Source of the DNA: Symbiodinium natans | Lineage: Eukaryota > Sar > Dinophyceae > Suessiales > Symbiodiniaceae | Assembly: GCA_905221605.1 (NCBI GenBank) | Contig: CAJNDS010002611.1 | Coordinates: forward strand, 214,202-278,201 | Direction: 5' to 3' | Length of the DNA stretch: 64,000 bases | Part shown: one piece after another, positions 49,101-60,135 of the stretch | Layout of the letters: each line of letters starts with the position of its first letter | How positions within the stretch are numbered: the first letter of the stretch is position 1 | The notes under the pieces: generated by a model | The model's database searches: none | What the model was told of the DNA's origin: nothing | The model's input: the letters and a program-made list of their open reading frames with translations, nothing else | Position numbers and translations under genes: made by a program

Positions 49101-51725
49101 ACCCTATAGCCTATAGGGCTTACAGGTTAAGTGTTTAGGCACGGTTAAGGTTTAGAGGTTTAGGGTTGAAAAGTTCAACAGTAAGCCCATAGAGTTTAAA
49201 CCTTAAGGGTCCTAAACGCTCAACCTTTAAACCCTATAGGCCATAGGGTTAAGGTTGAAAGGCTTAGGGTTTAAGATTTGGCATTAAAACACAAGCCCAT
49301 AGAGCTTAAACCTTAAGGGTTTAAGGTTTAAGCATGTAAACGAGAACCCTAAGCCCTTTAGGGTCAGAACCCTGAAGCCCTGTAGGGCTCTAAAACGTTA
49401 AAAGGGTTTAACCCTATAGGCGTTGAAAGTATAAATGCCCAGACATTACGCTCTCTTTAACCTTTCAGCCCTATAGGGTCTAAAGGCTTAGGGTATTTCT
49501 TAAGCCTTGAGGGTTTAAAACCTTAAACCCTTAAGGTGGGCTTGGGTTTAAATGCCTAAATCTTGAATCCGAAAGCTTTAAACCTTCCCTATAGCCTATA
49601 GGGTTTAAAGGTTAAGCGTTTAGGCCCCTTGGGGTCTGAACTCTATGGGCTTACTTTTAAAACCTAAACCCTCAAACCTTAACCCTATAGCCTATAGGGT
49701 TTAAAGGTGAAGCGTTTAGGCCCCTTAAGGCTTAAACTCTATGGGCTTACTATTGAACTTTTAAACCCTAATCCTTTAAACCTTAACCCTATAGCCTATA
49801 GGGCTTAAAGGTTAAGTGTTTAGGCCCGTTAAGATTTACACTCGATGGGCTTAGGTTTAAATGCCTAAATCTTAAGGCCTAAACCTTTTAAGCCTCAACC
49901 CAAAAGGGTTTTACGGTTAAGGGTTCAGGTTTAAATGGCGGTTGAGGTTTAGATGCCTAAATGTTAAACCCTAAGCCTTTCAACCTTACACCCAAGAGGG
50001 TTTAAAGTTCAAATGTTTCGGTCGAATTGACGGCTTAGGTTTAAATGCCTATATAAACCTTAAACCCTAAACCTTTAAGACACATAAATCTTGGAATAGG
50101 GTCTGACCCTACTTCTTGATCGAATTAATCTGAACCTTAATCGAGTAGGGTTAATTAGGCTGTTTACTTGTAAGTGAGGATAGTGTATAAATGAGTCTTA
50201 TCTTTGAGAAATGATAACTCTTTTTGGGGGTCCTTTGGGAATGATGAGATGAACACCCACATACTTGAGAGTAAGTCGGGCTTTTGGAAGGTCCAGAACC
50301 CGTAACATAGTGAAAGGAGATTTGCTCACAGTATTCTCGCGTCTTCAGGAATACAGTGTTTCTCCACATCACCTTATGCACTTGAATACTTCCTGGGCTT
50401 ATGGTATCTTGCTTATCTTTCCAATCGACGTCCTATACTCATCTGCACCTATCCGGGCCCATGCAAATCTTCAACTTCACATTGCCTCCGGGCCCACGCA
50501 AATCTTCAACCTGACATCGCCAAATCATGAAAATACCTCGATCTTTGGGGGGGGGGGGTAGCATATGTATATATGTATATATGTATATATGTACAGATGT
50601 ACAGATGTACAGATGTATATATGTATATATGTATATATGTATATATGTATATATGTATATATGTATATATGTATATATGTATATATATGTATATATGTAT
50701 ATATGTGTATATGTATATATGTATATATGTATATATGTACATATGTATTTATGTAAAACATGTATATATGTATGTATGTATACATGCATACAACATGTAT
50801 ACGTCATGTATACATGTATATATGTATATATGTATATATGTATATATGTATATATGTATATATGTATATATGTATATATGTATATATGTATATATGTATA
50901 TATGTATATATGTATATATGTATATATGTATATATGTCTATATGTCTATATGTCTATATGTCTATATGTCTATATGTATATATGTATGTATGTATGTATT
51001 CAGATTTTTTTTGTGCGCGCGCCCGCTTGCATGTTTTGTGTGTAGCTACAAAGTATATTATAAGTGTGTATATATATATATATATAGATGGTACACATGA
51101 TGTAAACATGTATGTATCATGTGACTGATGAGAGGTAGAAAGCGATGCTCGTTGCCGACTCGATGCAACTGAGGAAAGCCGCAGCGCGAGGCTTGGGACA
51201 GGTCAGCGAAGCCCTTTGCCCATCTTTACTTTGAGAAACTTGAGACCTGGAGCTGCATCCAAGTTCTTGGAAGGTGATGCCGCGTTTTTCTACGGGGACA
51301 AATGCGAGCACTGGATAACACCTGTGACGTCCGGCCACAGGACCATCCTGCAAATGGACGCACGGCAGCATGCCAGGCCATACAAGACAAATCCTAAAGT
51401 CGTTCGCAACGGGGGATTTCTGACTTGGGGCGTGGGGCGGAACCACCCACCCGGCCGCCCCCTCCAGGTAACACAGGACGCGGTTGCACCTTCATACCCG
51501 CTTTACGCAATCTCCTGGCTGTCGTGGTTCCCTCATTCCCCAGTCCGGCCTGGACGGTCGAAGTGTGTGTGTTTTTTTTGGCAGTTCGGGTCAGGCAGAA
51601 GTTGGAATCGCAGAGTAAGGGTTCGCCGAAGTCATTCGAGGAGCGTTGACATAGGCCTGGAAATGAGCAACAGATGGGTTCGTAGGGGGGGGGGGGGGTG
51701 GGTGCAGTGCCAGTGGGGGCAGTGA
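40102..51725 (+). CDS. 2-oxoglutarate/Fe(II) dioxygenase, prolyl 4-hydroxylase type, with a 9.7 kb intron
   Basis: Exons: about 40102-40192 ([20 protein letters not shown]), 40352-40422 ([20 protein letters not shown]), about 40570-40690 ([20 protein letters not shown]), 41084-41127, 41204-41266 ([18 protein letters not shown]), 41343-41415, 41496-41571 and from 51274. 41343-41415 carries the Fe ligands H-x-D in EPHTDN. 41496-41571 gives [20 protein letters not shown]. The last exon gives [20 protein letters not shown] with the distal His, then HRTILQMD with the Arg expected to bind 2-oxoglutarate. Joins 41127/41204 (GC-AG), 41266/41343 (GT-AG), 41415/41496 (GC-AG) and 41571/51274 (GA-AG) all keep frame. 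The enzyme presumably hydroxylates a protein side chain, as P4H relatives do. The last frame closes at 51725, but the true end may be soon after 51368. An exon-like piece at about 39543-39598 may be earlier coding sequence. Confidence 0.85.
41700..42108. repeat. TATATATG microsatellite
   Basis: Long array of an 8-base TATATATG unit with TATATGCG and TATGTACA variants, after a short GA run at 41639-41656. It lies at the left end of the giant dioxygenase intron. Open frames of MYICIYVY type are products of the repeat. Confidence 0.97.
42170..42835. repeat. AT-rich TTTAAAT palindrome block
   Basis: Dozens of AATTTAAATAATTTAAAT words in both senses, with a recurring phrase TTCTCGGGCCTCGAAAATAATTTAAAT appearing in direct and inverted orientation (for example near 42260, 42310, 42600, 42720 and 42780). 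It should be easily melted and cruciform-prone. Confidence 0.95.
42836..43499. other. Island of normal composition inside the giant intron
   Basis: An open stretch at about 42910-43041 on the + strand (ending in [13 protein letters not shown] and a stop) and a 106-codon minus-strand frame at 42997-43317 overlap. Neither matches a family I know. It may be a relic of inserted sequence. Confidence 0.3.
45257..45554. repeat. Direct repeat, two copies of about 135 bases
   Basis: 45257-45391 and 45420-45554 are about 90 percent alike by eye, sharing GAGATGTGCATCTGTG, GACTTCATGTACCTATCGCAG-like words and AAACATGTGG-CGAC. Both copies lie in the GC-rich island between the telomere-like blocks. Confidence 0.85.
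45541..45950 (+). CDS. GC-rich coding-like island inside the giant intron
   Basis: A + strand frame reads from about 45541 (including [20 protein letters not shown]) into a tandem repeat of about 58-60 bases (45628-45770). The repeat encodes [13 protein letters not shown] twice, and the second copy is preceded by an in-frame TGA at about 45685. The same frame then runs on through [20 protein letters not shown] to a TAA near 45950. Composition is much higher in GC than the surroundings. An alternative frame reads Ser/Thr-rich. I do not recognise it; it may be a decayed inserted gene. Confidence 0.35.
48026..48148. repeat. TATATATG microsatellite, second block
   Basis: Same unit as at 41.7 kb, followed directly by GGTACCCCCCCCAAAGATC. 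That phrase has an inverted counterpart next to the third block (GATCTTTGGGGGGGGGGGTA at about 50540). Confidence 0.95.
48333..48990. repeat. Tandem pair of long foldback (hairpin) units
   Basis: Unit 1 is about 48333-48690 and unit 2 about 48691-48990. Each holds a near-perfect inverted repeat of 70-80 bases per arm (left arm GATTGAAAAACGATTGAAAC..., right arm its reverse complement) around a short GGAAAGCTTTTTT loop. A shared spacer with two CGTGACGTCGCT motifs and CACAAGCCCATAGATTTCGG follows. The units differ in the number of GATTGAA copies (four against three), and unit 1 has a duplicated right arm. Confidence 0.95.
49000..50100. repeat. Palindromic CCCTATAGCCTATAGGG / AACCTTTAAACC family
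   Basis: At least six copies of a phrase joining AACCTTAACCCTATAGCCTATAGGG to TTTAAAGGTTAAGCGTTTAGG and AAACTCTATGGGCTTA, in both orientations. It appears related to the degenerate telomere-like block but has its own palindromic core. Confidence 0.9.
50563..51000. repeat. TATATATG microsatellite, third block
   Basis: Array of the same 8-base unit with TACAGATG (about 50592-50615) and TATATGTC (about 50932-50970) variant runs and a short non-repeat gap at 50755-50815. Another short TA run is at 51068-51086. It closes the giant intron about 190 bases before the last dioxygenase exon. Confidence 0.97.
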
Positions 51726-54700
51726 GAAAAGCGGCAGCTTCAGCAACTTGGATCCAGTTTCCTTTGAATTGAGGGTTATGCAGAAGCAGCCCGTGCGATG
51801 CACAGACATACATCTCACAAAAGCGGGAGGCGAAGTGGCAATGAACCGGGGGCGGTACCAGGAGCTACTCGTAGCGGCTGTCCCGAGGTTGACCGGAATG
51901 CTAGAAAGGCGTTGCTAAGTTTCTTCGTGTCAGGGCACGGAATTTCATTACTTCGACGGGTCAGCTCAGACGCCGGATTGGCATCATTAGCATGACATAC
52001 TAGCAGCTACCAACCAGGCACGCTGTTTAATGGAGCCAGTTTTGCGATGTTTTGAGGGCAAGTTTTCGAGTTGCTTGTTCTTATGGAAGCTGCAGTCCTG
52101 GCTTTAGCCGAGGCCGCCAACTTTTCGAAGTTGACTTGCGGGTCTCAGAAAAAATCCTGTCTGTAGAGGGTGCCAGATTTGTTTGGGGATCATACGAAGC
52201 ATTGATCCGACCCGTCTCATTACAGATAATGATAGTAAACGAGTGCACTGGTGTTTCGGGGAGATGTAGAATCTACACCCAGTCAACAGAAGCAAAATAC
52301 CATAATCTCAGAGTCTTTTACCTTCGAGAGCCTTACGGCAAGGTGGACTTCATATCATGTTTGCAAGACCTCGACGATCCACTGAGGTGAGGGAAGATCG
52401 TGGAGTGGTGTTCGCAACGCCCATGACCCAAACTTACCCAAGCTGAGCCAAAGTGTACACTCGTTAAGGAGCTGAGCCGCGGGTGGCGCCGGTGCTGCTT
52501 TGGTCTTGGCAGCTTGAATTTGGGCTGCTGAGACGAACAAAAGACACCCGTCCGTGCTGCCTTAGCTTTCGTGCCAACTTCGTCTTGTGATTGCCCATTA
52601 GTTCGCAAAAGTCGGGGTGTCAAAGCATGTCAGGCGCACGTGGTTACGACATGCATGCTCTGTCGTGCTTTGTCAGTGCAAATCAGTTGTACTCCGCGGG
52701 CGGAGAACGTGAGATCATGTAAGGTCATGAGATCTGTAGCCCGGTAACATGTTCGCCGGCAACATCTACTTAGTATTATCAGAGCAAGAGAGACAGAGAG
52801 ACATGACATCCCCAGACTATCACTGCACAGACAGCCATGCGTTCATGACACCGGCTTTCATTGGACCATATTGTGCCATGGATCTGCCTTCTGAAAGCAT
52901 CAGCTGCTTGTTGGTTTGACGTGATGCTGGACCCAGGTCAGGGGTTCTGTTTGGCTTGGATTAGCCATGATTGCTTTTCGCAGCTCCTCTTAGTTACGCG
53001 TCCTGCCTAGGCTATCATAGGTCGTCCCTTCCCCTTCGCTTGCGATTTGTGGAGTCAGTACCAGGAGCGTCATCCAGTTCTTTCAGACTCTGATGAAATG
53101 GTGAAAGCTCACAGCAGACAAGTACATCGCTCACAGAAAGAGAACTCTGCAGGAAGCATCAAGAAGCGGCCTTTGCCTCCTTTCTCTCACGTGCTCAAGT
53201 GTTCCTCACACTACGCCTTCTTGCAGGTCCTGACTCGAGCTACGTTCATGTACCTGCATCCGGGGCCACCGATGTCACCGAGCCGAAAGTTTTTGAGTGG
53301 GCTCCTTGCCTCAATATCCGTGTTGCCGCGCAGAACAGCTTGAACAGCCTGACCATGGTAACGAAGCCATTCTTGGCATTCTCAGGAGCAGCTGGGCGAG
53401 CCTCTTTTTATCTTTGCCTATACCGCCATGGTCGTCGGTCGCCTGGATGTCATGAGACGAAGTGAGCGTTTCAGTCTGTCAAGTCTCTGATCTACTGACT
53501 AGTGGGGCTGTGCTGAGGTATTGTTCAGTAGGGGTCAGGTCTTTTTTGTTCTTGTTTGTTGCCGGAAGGGGGGGTGTCAACAACAAACCTAAGTGTCCAA
53601 TGCCGATACATGCTAAGGCAACACACCTCCTTCACTATGTGCCAGTAGCAGTCGTGCAGTCTGTGTTTAGCTGTTACTTTCGAATAATGACAAGCTGTTG
53701 ACAATGCAAACGCCCGACTAGCTTGCGCTGTCAGCTGCGACCAGGGCGACAGACTCCCAGCTGCAGTTTGAAGCATTGCATGATGTGTGTGCTATGCAAT
53801 CACACTTGGCTGCCTTGTTGTTCTGGCTTTGACACGAAGGTGCTTAGCACTTGCAGTTGTGGCGCTTCAAGTGTTTTCGACTCGAGCCTTGTCACAGAGA
53901 AACATCGGTGCTAAGTTGCATCTTAAGCTAAGCGCAAAGAGACCAGTAATGAGTTACTGGCACACAGTCAATTCAGGCATCCAGAAGATGCTTCAAGCAG
54001 ATGCCAAAGACTTCCTTATGAAGTGTGATCCCGCAACTTGCATTGTTGAATGGGATATCATGTGAAAGTAGTTAATTACTACCTGTTTTCGAATCACCTT
54101 TTGCGATCCGTGTTGTGATGAGATGGGGCCAGTGCGAACAATGGATTGGCTGAATAAGTCAAGCTACAGGCTGACATCGGGCTGGCGCACAGCTATGTTT
54201 GCGAGTCCACAAAAGCCTTCGTTCGGCGCCGCAGCCAGAACTAGCCCCCCCTCATTGTGAATGGTGTGCTGTTAGCTAGACAGGAACGATCTAGCTTTTT
54301 CCTTGGCCGAATGTGTAGCAGAAGGCTTGAAAGGTTGGGAGGCGGGGGGTCAGGACAGAGTATCGCGTAGTTTTAGTGAACTTTAGGAGAACAAGTGAGT
54401 TTACTGTGTTCATCTGTTCACAGGATTCATTATGTTGTTGGCACGTGAGGAAAGGGCACAAAATCCGGAATAGTTTCTGTGTCACCGGCGAGCACATTTA
54501 CAGTAATTTTGAATTGTGCAATCGTTTCACTGCTTTACAGTTAGTATTAAATTGTATTCTCTTCGTCTTTTGGTATATTGTCTTCGCGGGGTAATAAAGT
54601 ACCATTAGTAAAGAATAATGAAGACCCCGCGTGAATAAACTAAAACACATTCAATCTTGGGTTTCGTTCACACGTGCATACAATTAACTATTGGGTTTCT

Positions 54701-54845
54701 GATCGTGGGCGATACTGTCTCTCTACTCTATGTTTGTCTCTCTCTCTCTCTCTCTCTCTCCCTCGCCCTCTCCGGCTCGCCTCCATTGAGTTTATGTTCG
54801 TTCCTCCGCGTGGATTCAATTGCATCAAAAGACCTTCTTAGCCCG
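51726..54845. other. No recognised gene; scattered coding-like stretches
   Basis: Possible + strand exons at about 53232-53345 (including VFEWAPCLNIRVAAQNSLNS) and 53973-54062 (KMLQADAKDFLMKCDPATCI) may be earlier parts of the membrane-protein gene that ends at 56341. A (TC)n tract is at 54735-54762. Confidence 0.35.
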
Positions 54846-54849
54846 AGGT

Positions 54850-56341
54850 GCTTTCCACCGGTTTCAATCATTGTGGCATTGATGGTGGCATCACAGCTCA
54901 TCCTGTGTCAACGGCTGCCTTGGCCTTACGAGGAATCTAGGACATCTAGAGCACTCGATCCCTCTGCAGATGTTGACTAGCTCGTCAAGGTTCTACCTCA
55001 TGATCCGGCATGGAGTTTTAGTGGACTTCCAGAACTTGGCGCCCTACAAGGAGACGCTTGAGATTGCTTGTCGATTTTGTTTCCCTATTTGTTTCCTACA
55101 TGTCAAGCTTCCTGAAAGTCTTGCCTTTGCAGGACCCCATGTTCTGGTGGGTTATTATCACATGCGTGATTTCCTTAGTTGCCATGGCACACACACACAC
55201 ACACACATGTCACACACACACACACACACGCACACAGGACTTTACAAACAGTCAGGTGCTGGCGCTGTCCCACTTCATCTTTCACATGTTTGTTGCCCAG
55301 CAGATGGAGGTAGAGCACCGCAATCTCCAAACTCTGGTGGTGGCTGGGACTTTCTTGCGTATTGCTGCAGAGGTATCTTCGCAGGACGTCGCGTGTCAAG
55401 TGCGTCGCAAGGGCACATGATGGCAGCTCAGGATGGACTCAAGAAGGCTGCCTAGACTTTCCTAGCTTCACAGATCTTCACAGTGCTGAAGAGCTGAATT
55501 TCAAGGAATGACAAAGCTCGGACTTCTCAGGATGCGGTGTTCTTTGGCCTCCCGGCAGTTTTCTACATCATCTTTCTCTACATGTCATATGACGTCGAGT
55601 GGCTGCTTCTACCGTTGTCCAAGTTCTGGGAGGATCGAAGCCTGTCATGTAGCTTGGTGTCTGTTCTGCGGGATTTGCTCAAGGTCTACGCTTCAGAACG
55701 TTTAGGGACACTTCGACACTTACATTGTGCATCTTACTGTAGTGCATACAGCCGACAGGAGGATCCAGATTGGGCGCATGAAGTTTCGTCGGAGCTGGCT
55801 TCTCGATTCAGAAGCATGCCATGCGGATTCGGTTTACAAGAATAAAAAACCGTTAGTAAGTGTCAGTTTCACTTGTTCGCATGTTCTCAGGTGTTCATCA
55901 CGGAGAGCGTGGCGCGAGGAGCTGTTCTGCATGATTCGCCTGAGAAGCAGTTCCTCTCAGTCGAGGAGAGTTGCGTTGTGACCGAGCAAAGGCATGCTGT
56001 GTTTCGCGGGCCTCATTGCAGAATTCTTGTGCCAGGGGTGGTTGGTTGTTGACTTTTTGTCAATCGACTGCATACAGGCATGTGGCCACACACTGGAGCT
56101 CGAAGGGGCTGGTCAACTAGGATATGAACAGTATATCGTCCCAAAGCCGTGTGACGATATGGCTCAAAAAACAATTCAATTCCATCAACATGTCAAGCGA
56201 GAATGGACGGAGTTGACGTCCCAAGCAGGGATGGTCCCGCTAACGAAAAACGGTTTTGAAGGTGAGGACGACCTGCGTGACGAGGCCGTAGCGGAAGAGC
56301 TGTTGCTTACGAGGCTGTGGGAAGCCGGCACCTTCCCGTGA
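54850..56341 (+). CDS. Unidentified multi-pass membrane protein, 3' part of gene
   Basis: Exons in order: about 54850-54932 (SIIVALMVASQLILCQ), 54990-55050, 55133-55186 (DPMFWWVIITCVISLVAM), 55238-55372 (a run including LALSHFIFHMFVAQQ and LVVAGTFLRIAAE), 55531-55632 (DAVFFGLPAVFYIIFLYMSY), 55706 to about 55780 (GHFDTYIVHLTVVHTADRRI), 55891 to about 55985 and 56078-56341 (stop TGA). Several joins keep phase 0: 55050/55133 (GA-AG), 55186/55238 (GC-AG), 55372/55531 (GT-AG) and 55632/55706 (GA-AG). At least four hydrophobic segments are followed by an acidic soluble tail of about 150 residues ending in LLTRLWEAGTFP. I do not recognise the family; a channel or transporter-like protein is possible. 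Confidence 0.6.
55187..55237. repeat. (CA)n repeat that forms a whole 51-base intron
   Basis: Begins GCACACAC and ends CACACAG. The flanking codons ATG and GAC join in frame. The length is a multiple of three and carries no stop, so retention would add 17 His/Thr-rich residues (one Met) between two membrane segments. Confidence 0.75.
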
Positions 56342-57165
<824 letters not shown>

Positions 57166-58731
57166 GCAACGACATTTTTGCATTGCACTCACTGCCAGAA
57201 TCAGCATGTGGACCTCTGATCACTTTGGATCCTCGGCACGTCGGCTACTCTGTATCCGCCTTGGGAGCTCCAGCAGTCTTTGCTAGTTCGTACTTCACGC
57301 CCCTCAGGGCTGCTGAAGATTGTTGTGCACAGCTATGTTCGAGTATGTGGAATGCATCCGCCCCTCGGGGCTGCGATAGCGCTGTGCTGGCTGGGCACCC
57401 TACGACCGCTTCCTACTGGCTCACCTGCACCCGCGACTGCTGCAGTGCCGGCTGGCCCCGATGTTGTGTTGCAGGCTATAGCTGTGCGCTAGCTGAGTTT
57501 GGTGTGATTAAGGCGGGCAAGTGTGATATAGAAGGTCTCACCCGCCTTTGTTATTTCACAGTCCGGCCTTGTGGACTTCGGGAGGATCGCTTCCTCCAGA
57601 TTGCCAGGTCTCACTACCTGCTATACTGAATCTGCTTTGGCAGAGTACTTAAGGATATTCAGGAGGAAACCTCCTGATCTAATGCAATGAATCAATGAAG
57701 TAATTGAAGTTGGCACGGAGGCAGCCACCAATATCAAGTACTCAGCACTGCAAAAGAGTGAAAAGTAAGCGCGGCTACCCCGACACCCTACTGTGAGTCA
57801 CTGCGTCCAGCACCCACGCACCAGCTGTTTAGCGAGCCGTACCTCTGGTGAGGCCGACACTCAGCGTTCCCGTCTAGTGACGTCTCACACAGGTAACGCT
57901 AAACAACTGGCAGAGGGCCGTAGGCAGAGCGCACCTAGGCGGCCTTGCACGTTCCAAGTAGGATACCCAAATTGGATGCAGGGAAGCTGAGTTTGCGAAG
58001 CCTGACCTGGGACGCCTTGCGCGGCTCCTGGGGCCAGCGCTGCGACAGGGCAAAATTTCACACCTGGTCGAGAAAATGTGGGGTTAAGGATATTCAGGAG
58101 GAAACCTCCTTATCTGATGCAATGAATCAATAGGTTCAAGAAAACGGTAAGATTAAATTAAGATAGAAACAAAAGTGCATTGCAAACTAGAGTAGATCAA
58201 GATTGCCAGCTTGCTGACTGAAAATGAGAATTAATGATTGTAGTTTGCCTGAAGCGCAAGCTGCTCACAACTGAAAGTTCCATCAAGTGTGAGCATGCAT
58301 GCTGGTGCTAACGAGATGATTAGCTGCAAGCAATGCTATCTGGAGATCACTCCCTGCCTGATTGTTCAGAGCATCGGTTGACGTCAGCCAAATGCAGCCT
58401 GCATCACGAGCGGTGTGCTCTGCATGAAGTAGGTGGGTGGGATCCCCATTGTGCAACACAGACTCAGGCAAGATTTATTCCTCATAGCCGCTGATGGTCA
58501 CAAAAAGCCATCTGCTTTTGTTGCAAGGCTAGACAAGTGATATTGCAATCCCTTGCTGGAGAAGCTCCATTGCACTTTAATGTATGAAGAAGGTCTCAAG
58601 AAGATGAAAGATGCGAACAACATGGGAGGAAGCCTCCTAATGAAAGAAAGAAAGAGACACTATTACAGGAGCAACGACAACAACAACAACAACAAGGTAC
58701 AAACAAAAACTGGGACCCCGTCCAACCCCCT

Positions 58732-58732
<1 letters not shown>
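57166..58732. other. No recognised gene
   Basis: A 148-codon + strand frame (57183-57629) starts right after the CAA array, is rich in Cys, Ala and Ser and matches nothing I know. The rest is unstructured apart from the hairpin repeat listed separately. Confidence 0.35.
57646..58133. repeat. Dispersed 50-base element with AGGAGGAAACCTCCT hairpin
   Basis: Copy 1 at about 57649-57697 and copy 2 at about 58083-58131 share TTAAGGATATTCAGGAGGAAACCTCCT.ATCT.ATGCAATGAATCAAT. The AGGAGG/CCTCCT arms form a short hairpin. A partial third copy (GGAGGAAGCCTCCTAATGAA) is near 58625. Confidence 0.9.
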
Positions 58733-58780
<48 letters not shown>

Positions 58781-58782
58781 CG
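58733..58782. repeat. (CAA)n microsatellite
   Basis: About 16 CAA triplets, with a shorter CAACAACAAC run just upstream at 58675-58695. Confidence 0.95.
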
Positions 58783-59069
58783 CTGCAGGCGTATGTGGCC
58801 GCGCGCGCACGTTTGGAGAAGAGAGGAAAGCATTGTAAATACCGATACAATCGATAGTTGAAGCAAGCATCACACGCGCGTAAAAACATACAATTTTTCT
58901 CTAAATTCGGCAGACGTCTCACATCTTTTTTTTCAGAAGAGCCAAGCGTGGTCGTGCTCGTACTGTCCGAAGTGCTTTGGATCGGCTCCGACCTGCCCGG
59001 AGCGATCCAAACGGTATGTGCGCAGTGCTTCAAGCACAGCCTTGAGGCCCGGCGCATGCATCAGGTGGC

Positions 59070-59299
59070 ACGCACTGGTAACACGGACGTAATCATCGTG
59101 CGGGCATGGATGCTCTGGCCAATCGCACGCACTGGTAACACGGACGTAATCATCGTGCGGGCATGGATGCTAGCTCTGGCCAATCGCACGCACTGGTAAC
59201 ACGGACGTAATCATCGTGCGGGCATGGATGCTCTGGCCAATCGCACGCACTGGTAACACGGACGTAATCATCGTGCGGGCATGGATGCTCTGGCCACGG
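59070..59299. repeat. Tandem repeat, four units of 57-61 bases
   Basis: Unit GCACGCACTGGTAACACGGACGTAATCATCGTGCGGGCATGGATGCTCTGGCCAATC, nearly identical in all copies. The second copy has a TAGC insertion before CTCTGGCC. The first and last copies grade into the degenerate stretch to the right. Confidence 0.95.
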
Positions 59300-59520
59300 A
59301 GGTGTTCGGCGTGTAACACGAGGAAAACACCGCAAATACCGATGTTTCCGGCGTGCAACACACGCGAAACACTGAAAAGACCGATGTTTTGGGCCTGTCC
59401 CAAAAGGCGAAAAGTGGAGGAGCCGAAAACACCGACGGCAGCGAGGGTTTCGGCATGTGACCTTAAGGAAACACTGTAAATACCGAGGAAATCGGCATGT
59501 CGGTTTTGCGCGGTGACATG
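59300..59520. repeat. Degenerate AAACACTGTAAATACCGA repeat
   Basis: The phrase AACACG.GGAAACAC.G.AAATACCGATGTTTCGGC recurs every 45-55 bases at about 59317, 59360, 59425 and 59467, and once more isolated at 58828-58850. It looks like an older tandem family next to the young one at 59.1 kb. Confidence 0.7.
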
Positions 59521-59531
59521 CGTCTGGAGGG

Positions 59532-60135
<604 letters not shown>

